From: Xanthomarina maritima
Lineage (GTDB): Bacteria > Bacteroidota > Bacteroidia > Flavobacteriales > Flavobacteriaceae
Assembly (NCBI RefSeq): GCF_008084905.1
Contig: NZ_VSFC01000020.1
Location: 1-64,000 of the forward strand
Direction of reading: 5' to 3'
DNA length: 64,000 nucleotides
This document shows, one piece after another, positions 17,724 to 27,765 of the stretch; the first letter of the stretch is position 1, and every line of letters begins with the position of its first letter. The notes under the pieces are model-generated. The model had not been told where the DNA came from. It made no database searches and saw only the letters and a program-made list of their open reading frames with translations. A program made the translations under genes and the position numbers.

Positions 17724-19094
17724 ATGAAAAAATCACTGTACTATCTTTTCTGCTTTTTAATAATTTCTTCCTGTGGTAATGATGACGATGCAACTACATC
17801 ACAATCTCAACCTAATGAAAATCCTTCTCTTGAAGTCACAAATACTATTGAAGTAACTACAGATGAAAATAACTTTTTAGGTGTAGATGATGTTTTAACC
17901 TATACCATATCTGTTAAAAATACTGGAGATGTTACTTTAAACAATATCAACCTAACCTATAATTTAACAGATAATAATGGTGGTTCCTTATCATTAGATT
18001 CTGCTATTAGTTTTGTTAATTCAGATGCAAATAGTGAAGATGGAACTTTATTAGTTGAAGAGACTGCCAATTATACAGCAAACTATACCATTACACAAAG
18101 CGATGTGGATGCTGGTGGCATATCTAATAGCATTATAGCCAATGGTACAACCCCAAATGGAACTGAAATTAATGACACTAGTGATAATGGGAATGATGAT
18201 GATGGTAACGACTCAAACGACCCAACAGTAAATATTATTGAATTTGACCCATTAATCATTTCAGAATATCACGAACTCAATAGTTCAGGTGATATTAGAA
18301 CTAAATATGCTTTTAACGAAGAAGGTGATTTCTACAAATTCAGCGATATTGGAGCAAATTTGAGCCTCATTTTTGAATATGATTCTGAAGGAAAAATTAC
18401 AATTATAGAGGAAACGGACTTACTAGGCACAGTATTGAATTCACATGAAATATCTTATGATACTGATGATAGAGTCACCAGTATTGGCAACCATAATTAC
18501 ATTTATAATACAGATGAAGAATTTTATTATGATGAAGATTCTTATTTTGAAAGCACCTATGAAGATGGTGATTTGATTTATACTGAAATTGGTTATTTAA
18601 AATTTTTGATTTCTGAAAGCTCTGTTAATAGTTTCACAGATTTTTGTAATTACAGTTATAATTCAGTTTACAATACTGTTACAGAGTCTTACACCGAAGA
18701 ATACACCTATTGTAACGTTCTTCTCGATGGTATTATTGGTCATGATGGAATAAATGTCATAGCAGAATATAACGAAAATGATGATATTACTTACGTTCAT
18801 TTTTCTTCAATTAATCCAGTATATACAGATTCAAACAATCTACAAATGTTATTTGATTTTCTTAAAAATCTTAATATTTTAGACAATAATTTCAACTATA
18901 AAGTAATTTGGTCTCAAAACAATTTACAATCAAGTATTCCAGAAATAGAGCCTTCATCAAATATTTGGTCTTACAATTTTAATGATTTAGAATTGCCTAT
19001 CGAATCAACTATTCAAAGTTATTATGCAGGTAGTCTGGAATATGAAAGGCTTTTTGCCAATTATTACTACCAAGGAGATACCATTCCAGATTAA
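17724..19094 (+). CDS. Lipoprotein with DUF11/DUF7507-like repeat domain
   Basis: The protein has 456 residues. A lipoprotein signal ends at the lipobox (IISSC, Cys17) followed by GNDDD, an acidic outer-surface export type signal. Residues about 33-150 form one DUF11/DUF7507-like beta-sandwich domain (LTYTISVKNTGDVTLNNI, then ITQSDVDAGGISN). The rest (about 165-456) is acidic and Tyr/Asn-rich, with YDSEGKI and YEDGDLIY turns resembling degenerate RHS/YD-like beta repeats. It is likely an outer-membrane lipoprotein facing outward. The miaB group lies upstream and lptE begins 90 nt downstream. A TATCTTTA box at 17693-17700 may give it its own promoter. Confidence 0.7.
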   Translation: MKKSLYYLFCFLIISSCGNDDDATTSQSQPNENPSLEVTNTIEVTTDENNFLGVDDVLTYTISVKNTGDVTLNNINLTYNLTDNNGGSLSLDSAISFVNSDANSEDGTLLVEETANYTANYTITQSDVDAGGISNSIIANGTTPNGTEINDTSDNGNDDDGNDSNDPTVNIIEFDPLIISEYHELNSSGDIRTKYAFNEEGDFYKFSDIGANLSLIFEYDSEGKITIIEETDLLGTVLNSHEISYDTDDRVTSIGNHNYIYNTDEEFYYDEDSYFESTYEDGDLIYTEIGYLKFLISESSVNSFTDFCNYSYNSVYNTVTESYTEEYTYCNVLLDGIIGHDGINVIAEYNENDDITYVHFSSINPVYTDSNNLQMLFDFLKNLNILDNNFNYKVIWSQNNLQSSIPEIEPSSNIWSYNFNDLELPIESTIQSYYAGSLEYERLFANYYYQGDTIPD

Positions 19095-19184
19095 AAAAAT
19101 ATTTTTTTGAAAACTTTATGAGCTACTTGTATATAAAGAATTAAATTTGAACTCCCTATAAATTTATTTTTCAAAAAAACGAGA

Positions 19185-19694
19185 ATGAAAAAAATAGTAT
19201 TATACAGTATATTAATCATTTCAACCCTAACATTAATTGGTTGTGGAGCATATTCATTTACTGGTGCATCTATCTCTTCAGACACTAAATCTTTTCAAGT
19301 TAATTATTTTAGAAATGATGCTATTTTAGTAGAGCCTGGATTAGATAGACAATTTACACTAGCACTTCAAGATTTGCTATTAAACCAAACCAATTTAGAA
19401 TTAGTAACTTCTGGTGGCGATTTAGTTTATGAAGGTGAAATTACAGAATATAGAATTTCGCCAACTACAGCAACAGCAAATAATACAGCTGCTCAAAACA
19501 AATTAACTATTTCTGTAAATGTTCGTTTTTATAATAGAAAAAATGAAGAAGATGATATGGAACAACGCTTTTCTTTTTTCTACGACTATGAAGGAGACGC
19601 CAATCTAGTTGGAGCTCAAAAAGTAATAGCCATTGAAGAAATTTTCGAGAGATTAACTCAAGATATTTTTAATGCAACACTAGCAAAGTGGTAA
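19185..19694 (+). CDS. lptE: LPS-assembly lipoprotein LptE
   Basis: The protein has 169 residues with a lipobox (LTLIGC, Cys20) followed by the family's GAYSFTGASIS. The Bacteroidetes LptE family plugs the LptD barrel and helps deliver LPS to the outer leaflet. The conserved pattern is NxALVEPGLDRQFTLALQD-like here, and a C-terminal EEIFERLTQDIFNATLAKW helix is visible. The order sigma-54 activator, lptE, TPR-like protein, secG is typical for Flavobacteriaceae, which supports the call. It is 4 nt upstream of the next gene, so translation is coupled. Confidence 0.85.
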   Translation: MKKIVLYSILIISTLTLIGCGAYSFTGASISSDTKSFQVNYFRNDAILVEPGLDRQFTLALQDLLLNQTNLELVTSGGDLVYEGEITEYRISPTTATANNTAAQNKLTISVNVRFYNRKNEEDDMEQRFSFFYDYEGDANLVGAQKVIAIEEIFERLTQDIFNATLAKW

Positions 19695-19698
19695 CTAA

Positions 19699-20631
19699 AT
19701 GAATCAAAAAGAGTTTATATACGTTCTTCAAAATCCGCAACAAGTAACGGCAGATCATACTTTAGAATTAAAAACAATCACTGAAGAATTCCCTTATTTT
19801 CAATCGGCTCGTGCACTCTATCTTAAAGGGTTAAAAAACAAAGAAAGTTTTAAATACAATCAAGAATTAAAAACAACTGCTGCTTACACGACTGATAGAA
19901 GTATTTTATTCGATTTTATTACATCAAAAGAATTTCTTCAAAATGAAATTTCGCAATTTATTAAACAAAACACAGCATATCTAAAAGATATCCCTGTAGA
20001 TGTTGAAGATATTTCGGTAAACAAAAGCGTATCTATAGACGAGGCTTTAAAGCAACAAATTAAAGATACTACAGGTGTACTTGATCCTGAATTATTTCAG
20101 CCAAAAATAAAACGAACAGAAATTGCTAATTTCAAATTAGACGAGTCAGAAAAAATTGAAAACTCAACAAAAAAAATAACTCTTCAAGAAGATCTTACAC
20201 CAGATACCGTTTTAAATTTAGGCAAACCACTTCAATTTCATCATAACGAAACACATTCCTTTAACGAATGGCTAAAATTAACTCGCTTCAAACCTATTGA
20301 AAGAGAAGAAACAAATGATGTTGAAAGTGATTTAGAATTAGCATCCTTAGAAAGAGAAAAAAAGTTCGATTTAATAGAAAAGTTTATTATTGAGAATCCT
20401 AAATTAAAACCTAAAACGCCTTCTTCTAAAAACACAAACCTTGCTGAAGAACAAATGATTCAACCAGAATCTTTAATGACAGAGACTTTAGCACGAATTT
20501 ATGTGGAACAAAAGAACTACAAAAAAGCAATTCAATCTTACAACATATTAATTTTGAAATATCCAGAAAAAAGTGGTTTCTTTGCAGACCAAATTAAGGC
20601 AATAAAAAAATTACAAGAACATAACAATTAA
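19699..20631 (+). CDS. TPR-like cytoplasmic protein, function unknown
   Basis: The protein has 310 residues with no signal peptide or membrane segment. The N-terminus (residues 1-100) contains helical pairs such as ITEEFPYFQSARALYLKGLK. The C-terminus carries a clear TPR-like unit (MTETLARIYVEQKNYKKAIQSYNILILKYPEK split over about 265-295). The middle is acidic and probably disordered. It lies between lptE and secG with 4-5 nt spacers, so it belongs to the same transcript, perhaps linked to envelope biogenesis. No specific function can be assigned. Confidence 0.75.
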   Translation: MNQKEFIYVLQNPQQVTADHTLELKTITEEFPYFQSARALYLKGLKNKESFKYNQELKTTAAYTTDRSILFDFITSKEFLQNEISQFIKQNTAYLKDIPVDVEDISVNKSVSIDEALKQQIKDTTGVLDPELFQPKIKRTEIANFKLDESEKIENSTKKITLQEDLTPDTVLNLGKPLQFHHNETHSFNEWLKLTRFKPIEREETNDVESDLELASLEREKKFDLIEKFIIENPKLKPKTPSSKNTNLAEEQMIQPESLMTETLARIYVEQKNYKKAIQSYNILILKYPEKSGFFADQIKAIKKLQEHNN

Positions 20632-20636
20632 TAACA

Positions 20637-21002
20637 ATGAGTACGTTTACAATATTTTTAGCATTAATAGTCGTTGTAGCCTTTTTACTAGTAGTAGTAA
20701 TTATGGTTCAAAATCCTAAAGGTGGAGGATTATCTTCTTCATTTGGTGGTGGTGGAACACAACAACTTGGAGGTGTAAAAAAGACTACAGACTTTTTAGA
20801 CAAAAGTACTTGGACTTTAGCAACCTTAATGTTAGTATTAATTTTGCTTTCTAATGTAGCAATCAACAGAGGAACAGGTGTCATAGATTCTAAAGCTTTA
20901 GATACTGAAGCTACTACACAACCTGTTGTTCCTGCAACACCAGCTGCGACAGTTCCAGAACAATCAACTGACAATGCTGAAACTCCAGCAGAATCAGAAT
21001 AA
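20637..21002 (+). CDS. secG: Preprotein translocase subunit SecG
   Basis: The protein has 121 residues. It has two transmembrane helices (about 4-23 and 58-76) joined by the family loop MVQNPKGGGLSSSFGGGG. It is a SecYEG accessory subunit that eases protein translocation. The Ala/Thr/Pro-rich C-terminal tail after residue 85 is an extension common in Bacteroidetes SecG. It is the last gene of the lptE-TPR-secG set and is followed by a hairpin terminator. Confidence 0.95.
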   Translation: MSTFTIFLALIVVVAFLLVVVIMVQNPKGGGLSSSFGGGGTQQLGGVKKTTDFLDKSTWTLATLMLVLILLSNVAINRGTGVIDSKALDTEATTQPVVPATPAATVPEQSTDNAETPAESE

Positions 21003-21025
21003 CAAGTTTGTTTTAAAAATAAGAT

Positions 21026-21056
21026 AAATGCCAACTATTTCAGTTGGCATTTTTTA
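21026..21056 (+). terminator. Terminator after secG
   Basis: An 11-bp stem (21026-21036 with 21042-21052, 5-nt loop) is followed by a T run on the plus strand, 24 nt after the secG stop. Confidence 0.85.
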
Positions 21057-21085
21057 TTAAATGAAAATTTGTCAGTCTTAATCTA

Positions 21086-21102
21086 TTGGCACATTTTTAG
21101 CA
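21086..21102 (+). promoter_or_regulatory. Sigma-54-like (-24/-12) promoter upstream of groES
   Basis: TTGGCACATTTTTAGCA matches the sigma-54 consensus: a perfect TTGGCAC at -24, the invariant GG and GC dinucleotides, and exactly 10 nt between them. The -12 half is TAGCA instead of TTGCA. It lies between the secG terminator and groES, 43 nt before the ATG. I see no TAnnTTTG box in the same spacer. Confidence 0.6.
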
Positions 21103-21103
21103 C

Positions 21104-21117
21104 AACGCTAAAGCGTT
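21104..21117. promoter_or_regulatory. Inverted repeat at the predicted groES start site
   Basis: AACGCT-AA-AGCGTT is a perfect 6-bp inverted repeat. It begins just after the -12 element and overlaps the predicted sigma-54 start site (about 21112). It could be an operator or a hairpin at the 5' end of the mRNA. It is not a CIRCE element (the CIRCE half-site TTAGCACTC is absent). Confidence 0.4.
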
Positions 21118-21144
21118 AACTTAAATTAATTAAAATATATACAT

Positions 21145-21420
21145 ATGAGTTTAAACATTAAACCATTAGCAGATAGAGTTCTTATCGAACCTGTAGCAGC
21201 TGAAACAAAAACAGCATCTGGAATAATCATTCCTGATAATGCCAAAGAAAAACCTCAACAAGGCAAAGTTATGGCTATTGGTAAAGGTACTAAAGACGAA
21301 CCAATGACAGTAAAAGTTGGAGATACTGTTCTTTATGGAAAATACACTGGAACAGAACTAAAACTTGAAGGAAAAGATTATTTAATGATGCGTGAAAGCG
21401 ACATCTTAGCAATTATTTAA
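21145..21420 (+). CDS. groES: Co-chaperonin GroES
   Basis: The protein has 91 residues, the normal size. It has the family core [20 protein letters not shown], the mobile loop, and [21 protein letters not shown] near the end. It caps the GroEL ring and is essential for protein folding. It is the first gene of groES-groEL. The spacer to groEL is 104 nt and holds a REP-like hairpin, so the two may be expressed at different ratios. The upstream region suggests control by sigma-54 rather than by CIRCE/HrcA. Confidence 0.98.
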   Translation: MSLNIKPLADRVLIEPVAAETKTASGIIIPDNAKEKPQQGKVMAIGKGTKDEPMTVKVGDTVLYGKYTGTELKLEGKDYLMMRESDILAII

Positions 21421-21422
21421 TT

Positions 21423-21446
21423 GTCATTCCTGCGAAAGCAGGAATC
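21423..21446. repeat. REP-like hairpin between groES and groEL
   Basis: ATTCCTGC-GAAA-GCAGGAAT forms an 8-bp stem (21426-21433 with 21438-21445) with a GAAA tetraloop, preceded by GTC. Sequences of the form GTCATTCCTGCGnnnGCAGGAATC are short dispersed palindromes in many bacterial genomes. I found only this copy in the window. It has no T run, so it is not a terminator. Confidence 0.6.
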
Positions 21447-21473
21447 TAATTAATTTTCAAAAAATAAAACTAA

Positions 21474-23156
<1,683 letters not shown>

Positions 23157-23180
23157 TCGAAAGTCTCGACACATAATTTA

Positions 23181-23226
23181 TAATAATAAAAAACGCCTCA
23201 AGAAATTGAGGCGTTTTTTATTATTA
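23181..23226. terminator. Bidirectional terminator between groEL and the 23.2 kb gene
   Basis: A perfect 21-bp stem (23181-23201 with 23206-23226) is closed by a GAAA tetraloop. It has an 8-bp GC-rich apex and A/T runs on both sides, so it works on both strands. It serves groEL (plus) and the convergent secreted-protein gene (minus). Confidence 0.92.
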
Positions 23227-23242
23227 TAATCCTTTTAGAATA

Positions 23243-23848
23243 CTAATTAATAATCATAGTATCCCATAATAGATTTATCATGTCTTCACCTTCATTATTT
23301 CCATCTCCACCTAAATTCATAGTCATAATTAAAATACCTTCATCTTTTTTACCTACAGCAGAAATTTCATAAACTTCTAATTCTCCTTTATATTCTAAAT
23401 CTGCTTTAAGAATTCTAAGCTCATCACCGGAATTTAAAGTTTTGTCATAATCTTTTCTTTCCATAGTATAGCCATAGGACACGCTTTCTTTAGTTACTTC
23501 ATTCAACATCATTTCCTGCATCATTGTAGGGTTAAAAGAATCATATTTTTGGATAATAATTCCAGATCCTCCAGCAGTCATTAACATAATTTGCTCAATC
23601 CCAATATCTATTTCAGTTTTTGATATTTTATGTTTTTTTGAATATTTAAAACTAAAAAAAGGGTCGTTGTAGAATAATGTGTCTTTTTCTTTTACAGAAA
23701 TTTGAATGGTTTTTCCATCAACTTTAAAATCATAATCTTCATCTAATGCAATTTCATGAGATTGATTGTTAACTGTAATTATAAAATCAGTTTGCGAAAA
23801 AGTGTTTGAAACAAATAAACACGTTAAAATAAAAAGTACTTTATTCAT
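23243..23848 (-). CDS. Secreted protein of unknown function
   Basis: The protein has 201 residues with a signal peptide (about residues 1-18, ending NTFSQ). The mature part is beta-rich and acidic, with a GGSGIIIQKYD turn in the middle and VGKKDEGILIMTMNLGGDGNN near the C-terminus. I do not recognise a family. It is transcribed toward groEL and shares the groEL bidirectional terminator. The metal-operon terminator lies just upstream of it, so it needs its own promoter. Confidence 0.6.
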   Translation of the reverse strand: MNKVLFILTCLFVSNTFSQTDFIITVNNQSHEIALDEDYDFKVDGKTIQISVKEKDTLFYNDPFFSFKYSKKHKISKTEIDIGIEQIMLMTAGGSGIIIQKYDSFNPTMMQEMMLNEVTKESVSYGYTMERKDYDKTLNSGDELRILKADLEYKGELEVYEISAVGKKDEGILIMTMNLGGDGNNEGEDMINLLWDTMIIN

Positions 23849-23880
23849 GAGATTTGGTTAGTTATTAAAGATGCAATATA

Positions 23881-23912
23881 AAAAAAGTCCAAACATTTGT
23901 TCGGACTTTTTT
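23881..23912 (-). terminator. Terminator of the cysteine-rich metal operon
   Basis: A stem of AAAAAAGTCC-A-AAC with GTT-C-GGACTTTTTT has one mismatch and an ATTT loop. It ends in a T run on the minus strand 8 nt past the HMA gene stop, and the A/T symmetry allows use in both directions. Confidence 0.8.
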
Positions 23913-23919
23913 ATGTTTA

Positions 23920-24276
23920 TTAATCATTTTTATGATCATCAACTACAGATTCTTCTCTATATCTACAGCAATCATGCACACTATTATAAGCTTCATCTGT
24001 TGCTTTTATATCATGTGTATCATGTCCAACAGCAGCGATATTTTGTTGAATAGTTTTTAAATCAGTTTTATTTTCATCGTAAAAAAGTTTAAGTTCATGT
24101 GTTTCCACATTCCAAGTTGCAGACTTTACACCTTTGGTCTTTATACATGCTTTTTCAATTCGTTCTTTACACATGTTACAAACACCATCAACTTCAATAG
24201 AAGCTACAGCATTTTTGTTTTGTGAAAAGGCTGTCATGCTAACAAACATCACTAATAATATTCCTAGTTTTTTCAT
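23920..24276 (-). CDS. Periplasmic heavy-metal-associated (HMA) domain protein
   Basis: The protein has 118 residues with a signal peptide (about 1-18, ending TAFSQ). One HMA domain (about 24-90) carries the metal site GVCNMCKERIEKA in place of the usual MxCxxC. The C-terminal extension adds GHDTHD and DCCRY, further His and Cys ligands. It should bind Cu(I) or a similar soft metal in the periplasm. It is the last gene of the four-gene operon, 31 nt after the TonB receptor gene, suggesting it receives or delivers the metal handled by the receptor. The metal is inferred, not shown. Confidence 0.85.
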   Translation of the reverse strand: MKKLGILLVMFVSMTAFSQNKNAVASIEVDGVCNMCKERIEKACIKTKGVKSATWNVETHELKLFYDENKTDLKTIQQNIAAVGHDTHDIKATDEAYNSVHDCCRYREESVVDDHKND

Positions 24277-24307
24277 TTTAATTCATTTTTAATTTATACT
24301 TATTTTC

Positions 24308-26545
24308 TTATTCTATTTTAAATCGTAATCCTGCATAATACATGCTTCCAAAAACAGGACCATATACAAAGGTGGTATCAAAATATGAACCAAACGGATC
24401 GTCTGGTGCTAAAATAGCATTTTCTTGTCTAACATTGGTGATATTTTCTCCTCCAACATAAACTTCAAATTTATGTGAAAACACTTTTGTAATTTGAGCA
24501 TTTAAAGTTCCTACTGTTGGCGAGTATTCTGGAACTTGATATGCGATAGGATTTGTGGTTGTTGAAGAAAAACGCTGCTCGCTTAACCAGTTATAAGTAG
24601 CATCAAATCTCCATTGAGCTCCATTAGATTTCAACTTAGTTTCATAAGATCCATTTGCAAACAAACGATGTTGTGGTGTTAATGGTTTTTCTAATAATCC
24701 CGAGTTATATTGAGTTTTTACATCGTAGAATTTATAAGCCATGCGTAAATCGAAACGCTCAAACAGATTATAATTAAATTCAATTTGAAAACTATTGGCA
24801 TAACTTTCGCCATCTAAATTGTAGAAACTAACTGCTTGAGGATTTTCATAATCAACCACAATTTGATTTTTAAAATCGGTTTTATAAAAGTCTAATGCCA
24901 CATCTGCCTTTCTACCAAATAAATTAAATCCTTGCAATAAAGAAATTCCATAATTCCATGCTATTTCTGGATCGAGTCCATAAATATCCCCTCCGGAATT
25001 CACAATATTTATTTGTCTAGAAGTTGCAAACATATTTTGATTTTCAGCAAAAATATTAGCACTACGTTTTCCTCTACCAATAGAAGCTCTTATGGCCGAT
25101 TTTTCCCAAGGTGTATAACGAGCATGAACTCTTGGAGTAATAAATACACCAAGTAAATTATGATTGTCAATGCGAACTCCAGCTGTAAGGTTTAGCTTAT
25201 CTAGGTTATCATAATTATACTCAAAAAAACCACCTATAGAGGCTTCTGTTCTTTCATATTTTGTATTGCTTACCAATTCTTTATAATGATCGTATGTATA
25301 GCTTAATCCAGTTTTAATTTTGTGACGAGAATCACTAATTATTGAATTATAAATAGCATTTGCATATAAACTATTATGTGTTATATCGTAAATATTTAAT
25401 CCAAAATAAGATTCTTGTTCATGCCAACTAAAAGCACTTTGCACTCCTAAACTTCTATAAGGAATTTCTGGATTTACATAACCAAACTTTACTGCTGCTT
25501 CAAAACGTTGGGTATCTATTTCTCCTCCCCAAGCATTGGTTGTTAATTTATCTATATCTGGATCAAAATCCACCTGACCAGTTTGTTTGCTATCATTTAA
25601 ATATTTCACATTAAAAAAACTTACCAAACCTTTTTCTGTATTGGTATATTGCCAACGATTCATCACATTTATTTGATTATAGATTGGCATATCCATAAAT
25701 CCATCGTCGTTTACATCATGTTTTTTATTATGAGTATTTCCATGTATATACAATCCAGTATCCCATTTATCAGATACCTTAGTGTTTAAATGTGTATTCA
25801 ATTCTAACCTTTCATTACTTCCTGCATATAAATTTACAAAAAGTGAATTATCAGTTTTAGGTTTTACTAATTCGGTATTTATTTGTCCAGCTATACTTTC
25901 GTAACCATTTACAACACTTCCACTTCCTTTAGTTATTTGGATGCTTTCAACCCAAGTACCTGGAATAAAACTCAACCCATACGCTTGCGAAGCGCCACGA
26001 ATGGATGGAATATTTTCGGTAGTTATTAAAATATAAGGACTAGTTAAACCCAACATTTTAATTTGTCTGGTTCCGGAAACAGCATCGGCAAAATTTACAT
26101 CTATAGATGGATTGGTTTCAAAACTTTCCGAAAGGTTACAACAAGCTGCTTTTAAAAGTTCATCACTACTTACATTCATTATGTTCTGTGAAGACAAATA
26201 GGATTTAGCAGTGGCTTGTTTTCTGGTAGTTAATACTATTTCATCTAAACTGCTTGTAGATTGCAAAATATGGTGAATATGATCTGTGTTTTTTACTGTT
26301 AGTGTATCTGTTTTGTATCCTACAAAACTTACCACTAATTTTTTATAATCTGGCTTGTATGGAATGGTAAATTTCCCTTCAAAATCGGTAATGGAACCAA
26401 CGGTTGTATCTAACCAATACACATTAGCTCCTGCTACTGGAACATGCTTGCTTTGTTCATTTACTTCCATAATCATTCCTTTTAATTTTTCTTGTGAAAA
26501 AGTAAAAACAGGAATAATAACTAATAAAATGGCTAATTTTCTCAT
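24308..26545 (-). CDS. TonB-dependent receptor, probably for copper or a copper complex
   Basis: The protein has 745 residues. A signal peptide (1-17) is followed by a carboxypeptidase-regulatory-like domain (about 20-95), a plug domain (about 110-230) and a 22-strand barrel to the C-terminus (ending MYYAGLRFKIE). The plug contains an unusual vicinal pair in KAACCNLSESFETNPS (about residues 133-148), a potential soft-metal site. The start overlaps the stop of the HMA-MauE gene by 4 bp, so translation is coupled. It is not a SusC-type receptor, as no SusD partner is present. The context of HMA and HYC_CC_PP proteins makes copper the best guess. Confidence 0.88.
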   Translation of the reverse strand: MRKLAILLVIIPVFTFSQEKLKGMIMEVNEQSKHVPVAGANVYWLDTTVGSITDFEGKFTIPYKPDYKKLVVSFVGYKTDTLTVKNTDHIHHILQSTSSLDEIVLTTRKQATAKSYLSSQNIMNVSSDELLKAACCNLSESFETNPSIDVNFADAVSGTRQIKMLGLTSPYILITTENIPSIRGASQAYGLSFIPGTWVESIQITKGSGSVVNGYESIAGQINTELVKPKTDNSLFVNLYAGSNERLELNTHLNTKVSDKWDTGLYIHGNTHNKKHDVNDDGFMDMPIYNQINVMNRWQYTNTEKGLVSFFNVKYLNDSKQTGQVDFDPDIDKLTTNAWGGEIDTQRFEAAVKFGYVNPEIPYRSLGVQSAFSWHEQESYFGLNIYDITHNSLYANAIYNSIISDSRHKIKTGLSYTYDHYKELVSNTKYERTEASIGGFFEYNYDNLDKLNLTAGVRIDNHNLLGVFITPRVHARYTPWEKSAIRASIGRGKRSANIFAENQNMFATSRQINIVNSGGDIYGLDPEIAWNYGISLLQGFNLFGRKADVALDFYKTDFKNQIVVDYENPQAVSFYNLDGESYANSFQIEFNYNLFERFDLRMAYKFYDVKTQYNSGLLEKPLTPQHRLFANGSYETKLKSNGAQWRFDATYNWLSEQRFSSTTTNPIAYQVPEYSPTVGTLNAQITKVFSHKFEVYVGGENITNVRQENAILAPDDPFGSYFDTTFVYGPVFGSMYYAGLRFKIE

Positions 26546-27270
26546 AACTGAACAGTTTTAATTAGCATACTAATTGCCATGATTAACATGATGGTATTTT
26601 CAATAAAAGTAGCTTTTGTCATAGGTAGTTTTAATGCCGTTCCTAAACAAGCACATTGAATGGACTTCTTGTCTAATAGAGTTTTAGTTACACCAATAGT
26701 GGTAATTCCTAAAACAATAATAGTGAGTATTAAAGCAAAAGTTACTTGAAAACGCATTAAAAATAAAAGACCTAAAGCAACTTCTATAAATGGATAGATC
26801 CATCCATAAGCTGGAATAACTTTTGCCAAAGGATCGTACATTCTAAATGATTGTGGAAAGCCTTTTAAATCTAAAAGTTTAAAAAAGCTAAATACAATAT
26901 AAAATAAGCCCATAAAATCCATCATAAATCCATTCCAATCGAATGGTTTTATATTCAATAAAACTGATGATACAGTTATGTAACCTAAAATTAAAAATAA
27001 AGGAAAGAGTTGTTTTAAAGTTGATTCTTCCTCTTTAGGTTCAGCACTTTTAAATACGTTTTTTGTTTCATTTTCTGTCAACGTATATTTGTTTGGTAAT
27101 GCATTTTTTAGAATTTGAGTTTCTATATGAGAGTCCATTGTAATGGTAACCTCTTCAGATTCTAAACTCACTTCTACTTTAGAAACCTTATCAAGTTTTT
27201 GCAAGGCTTCTTCAACCGATTTTTTGCAATTATTACAGGTCATACCTGCAACGTGATATGTATGTGTCAT
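26542..27270 (-). CDS. HMA domain fused to a MauE/DoxX-like membrane domain
   Basis: The protein has 242 residues. The N-terminal cytoplasmic HMA domain (1-66) has the classic AGMTCNNC metal site (about 8-15). A linker (67-85) leads to four transmembrane helices (about 88-105, 118-135, 150-190, 215-238) of the MauE/DoxX type. Between helices lies a second Cys pair in IQCACLGTALKLP (near residue 210). MauE-like proteins handle thiol redox in the membrane. A membrane protein with a copper-binding head plus a Cys-x-Cys could move metal or electrons across the membrane. This role is inference. Confidence 0.83.
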   Translation of the reverse strand: MTHTYHVAGMTCNNCKKSVEEALQKLDKVSKVEVSLESEEVTITMDSHIETQILKNALPNKYTLTENETKNVFKSAEPKEEESTLKQLFPLFLILGYITVSSVLLNIKPFDWNGFMMDFMGLFYIVFSFFKLLDLKGFPQSFRMYDPLAKVIPAYGWIYPFIEVALGLLFLMRFQVTFALILTIIVLGITTIGVTKTLLDKKSIQCACLGTALKLPMTKATFIENTIMLIMAISMLIKTVQL

Positions 27271-27347
27271 TTTTGAAATTATATTTGATTAAAAAATAGT
27301 GTAAGATTTATTCCTTCAATAATTAAAGGAACAGCATAAACTAAAAA

Positions 27348-27761
27348 TCAAATAATGAAAACCTGATCGAGAACTTGTATGTCTGTAATCAGATTGGGTG
27401 GAGAGTAATCTTTATGAGGTATTACCAGTTCTGGTAAGCCTTCAAATAGATTGATATAAGAATAAACAAATGTGCTAAGAAATAACTGTTGTTCAAATTG
27501 CAGGTCTTCAAAAGAAGATTTTTTTAATTTATCTTGACCTTTAACAATTTGAATTTCATCTTTACAACAATGCTTTTTTTCTAAACTAGTAGCTACAACC
27601 GATTCCTTATCCATTCCACAAGTATCTACTTTGGTAAAAATAGCAACATCCACTAAATTTTCGCCACAATAGTGCTTTTCAACTGTAAAGGATAGAGTTG
27701 AAAATAATACCAAGTAAGCTAATGTTACTGAAAAAGTTTTATGTAAAAATGCTCTTATCAC
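27348..27761 (-). CDS. HYC_CC_PP family protein
   Basis: The protein has 137 residues. One hydrophobic N-terminal segment (about 5-26) serves as signal or anchor. Three family marks follow: KHYCGENLVD, KKHCCKDE and YSPPN, which give the family its name. Such proteins occur in Bacteroidetes next to copper/heavy-metal genes; no biochemical role is known to me. The start codon is GTG (27761), with no better ATG, and a good promoter ends just 4 nt before it, so the message may be leaderless. It is the first gene of the metal operon. Confidence 0.8.
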   Translation of the reverse strand: MIRAFLHKTFSVTLAYLVLFSTLSFTVEKHYCGENLVDVAIFTKVDTCGMDKESVVATSLEKKHCCKDEIQIVKGQDKLKKSSFEDLQFEQQLFLSTFVYSYINLFEGLPELVIPHKDYSPPNLITDIQVLDQVFII

Positions 27762-27765
27762 TGGA

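Noticed and set aside
21118-21144. CIRCE operator for HrcA in front of groES
   Set aside because: The TTAGCACTC-N9-GAGTGCTAA sequence is absent; the inverted repeat seen is shorter and different.
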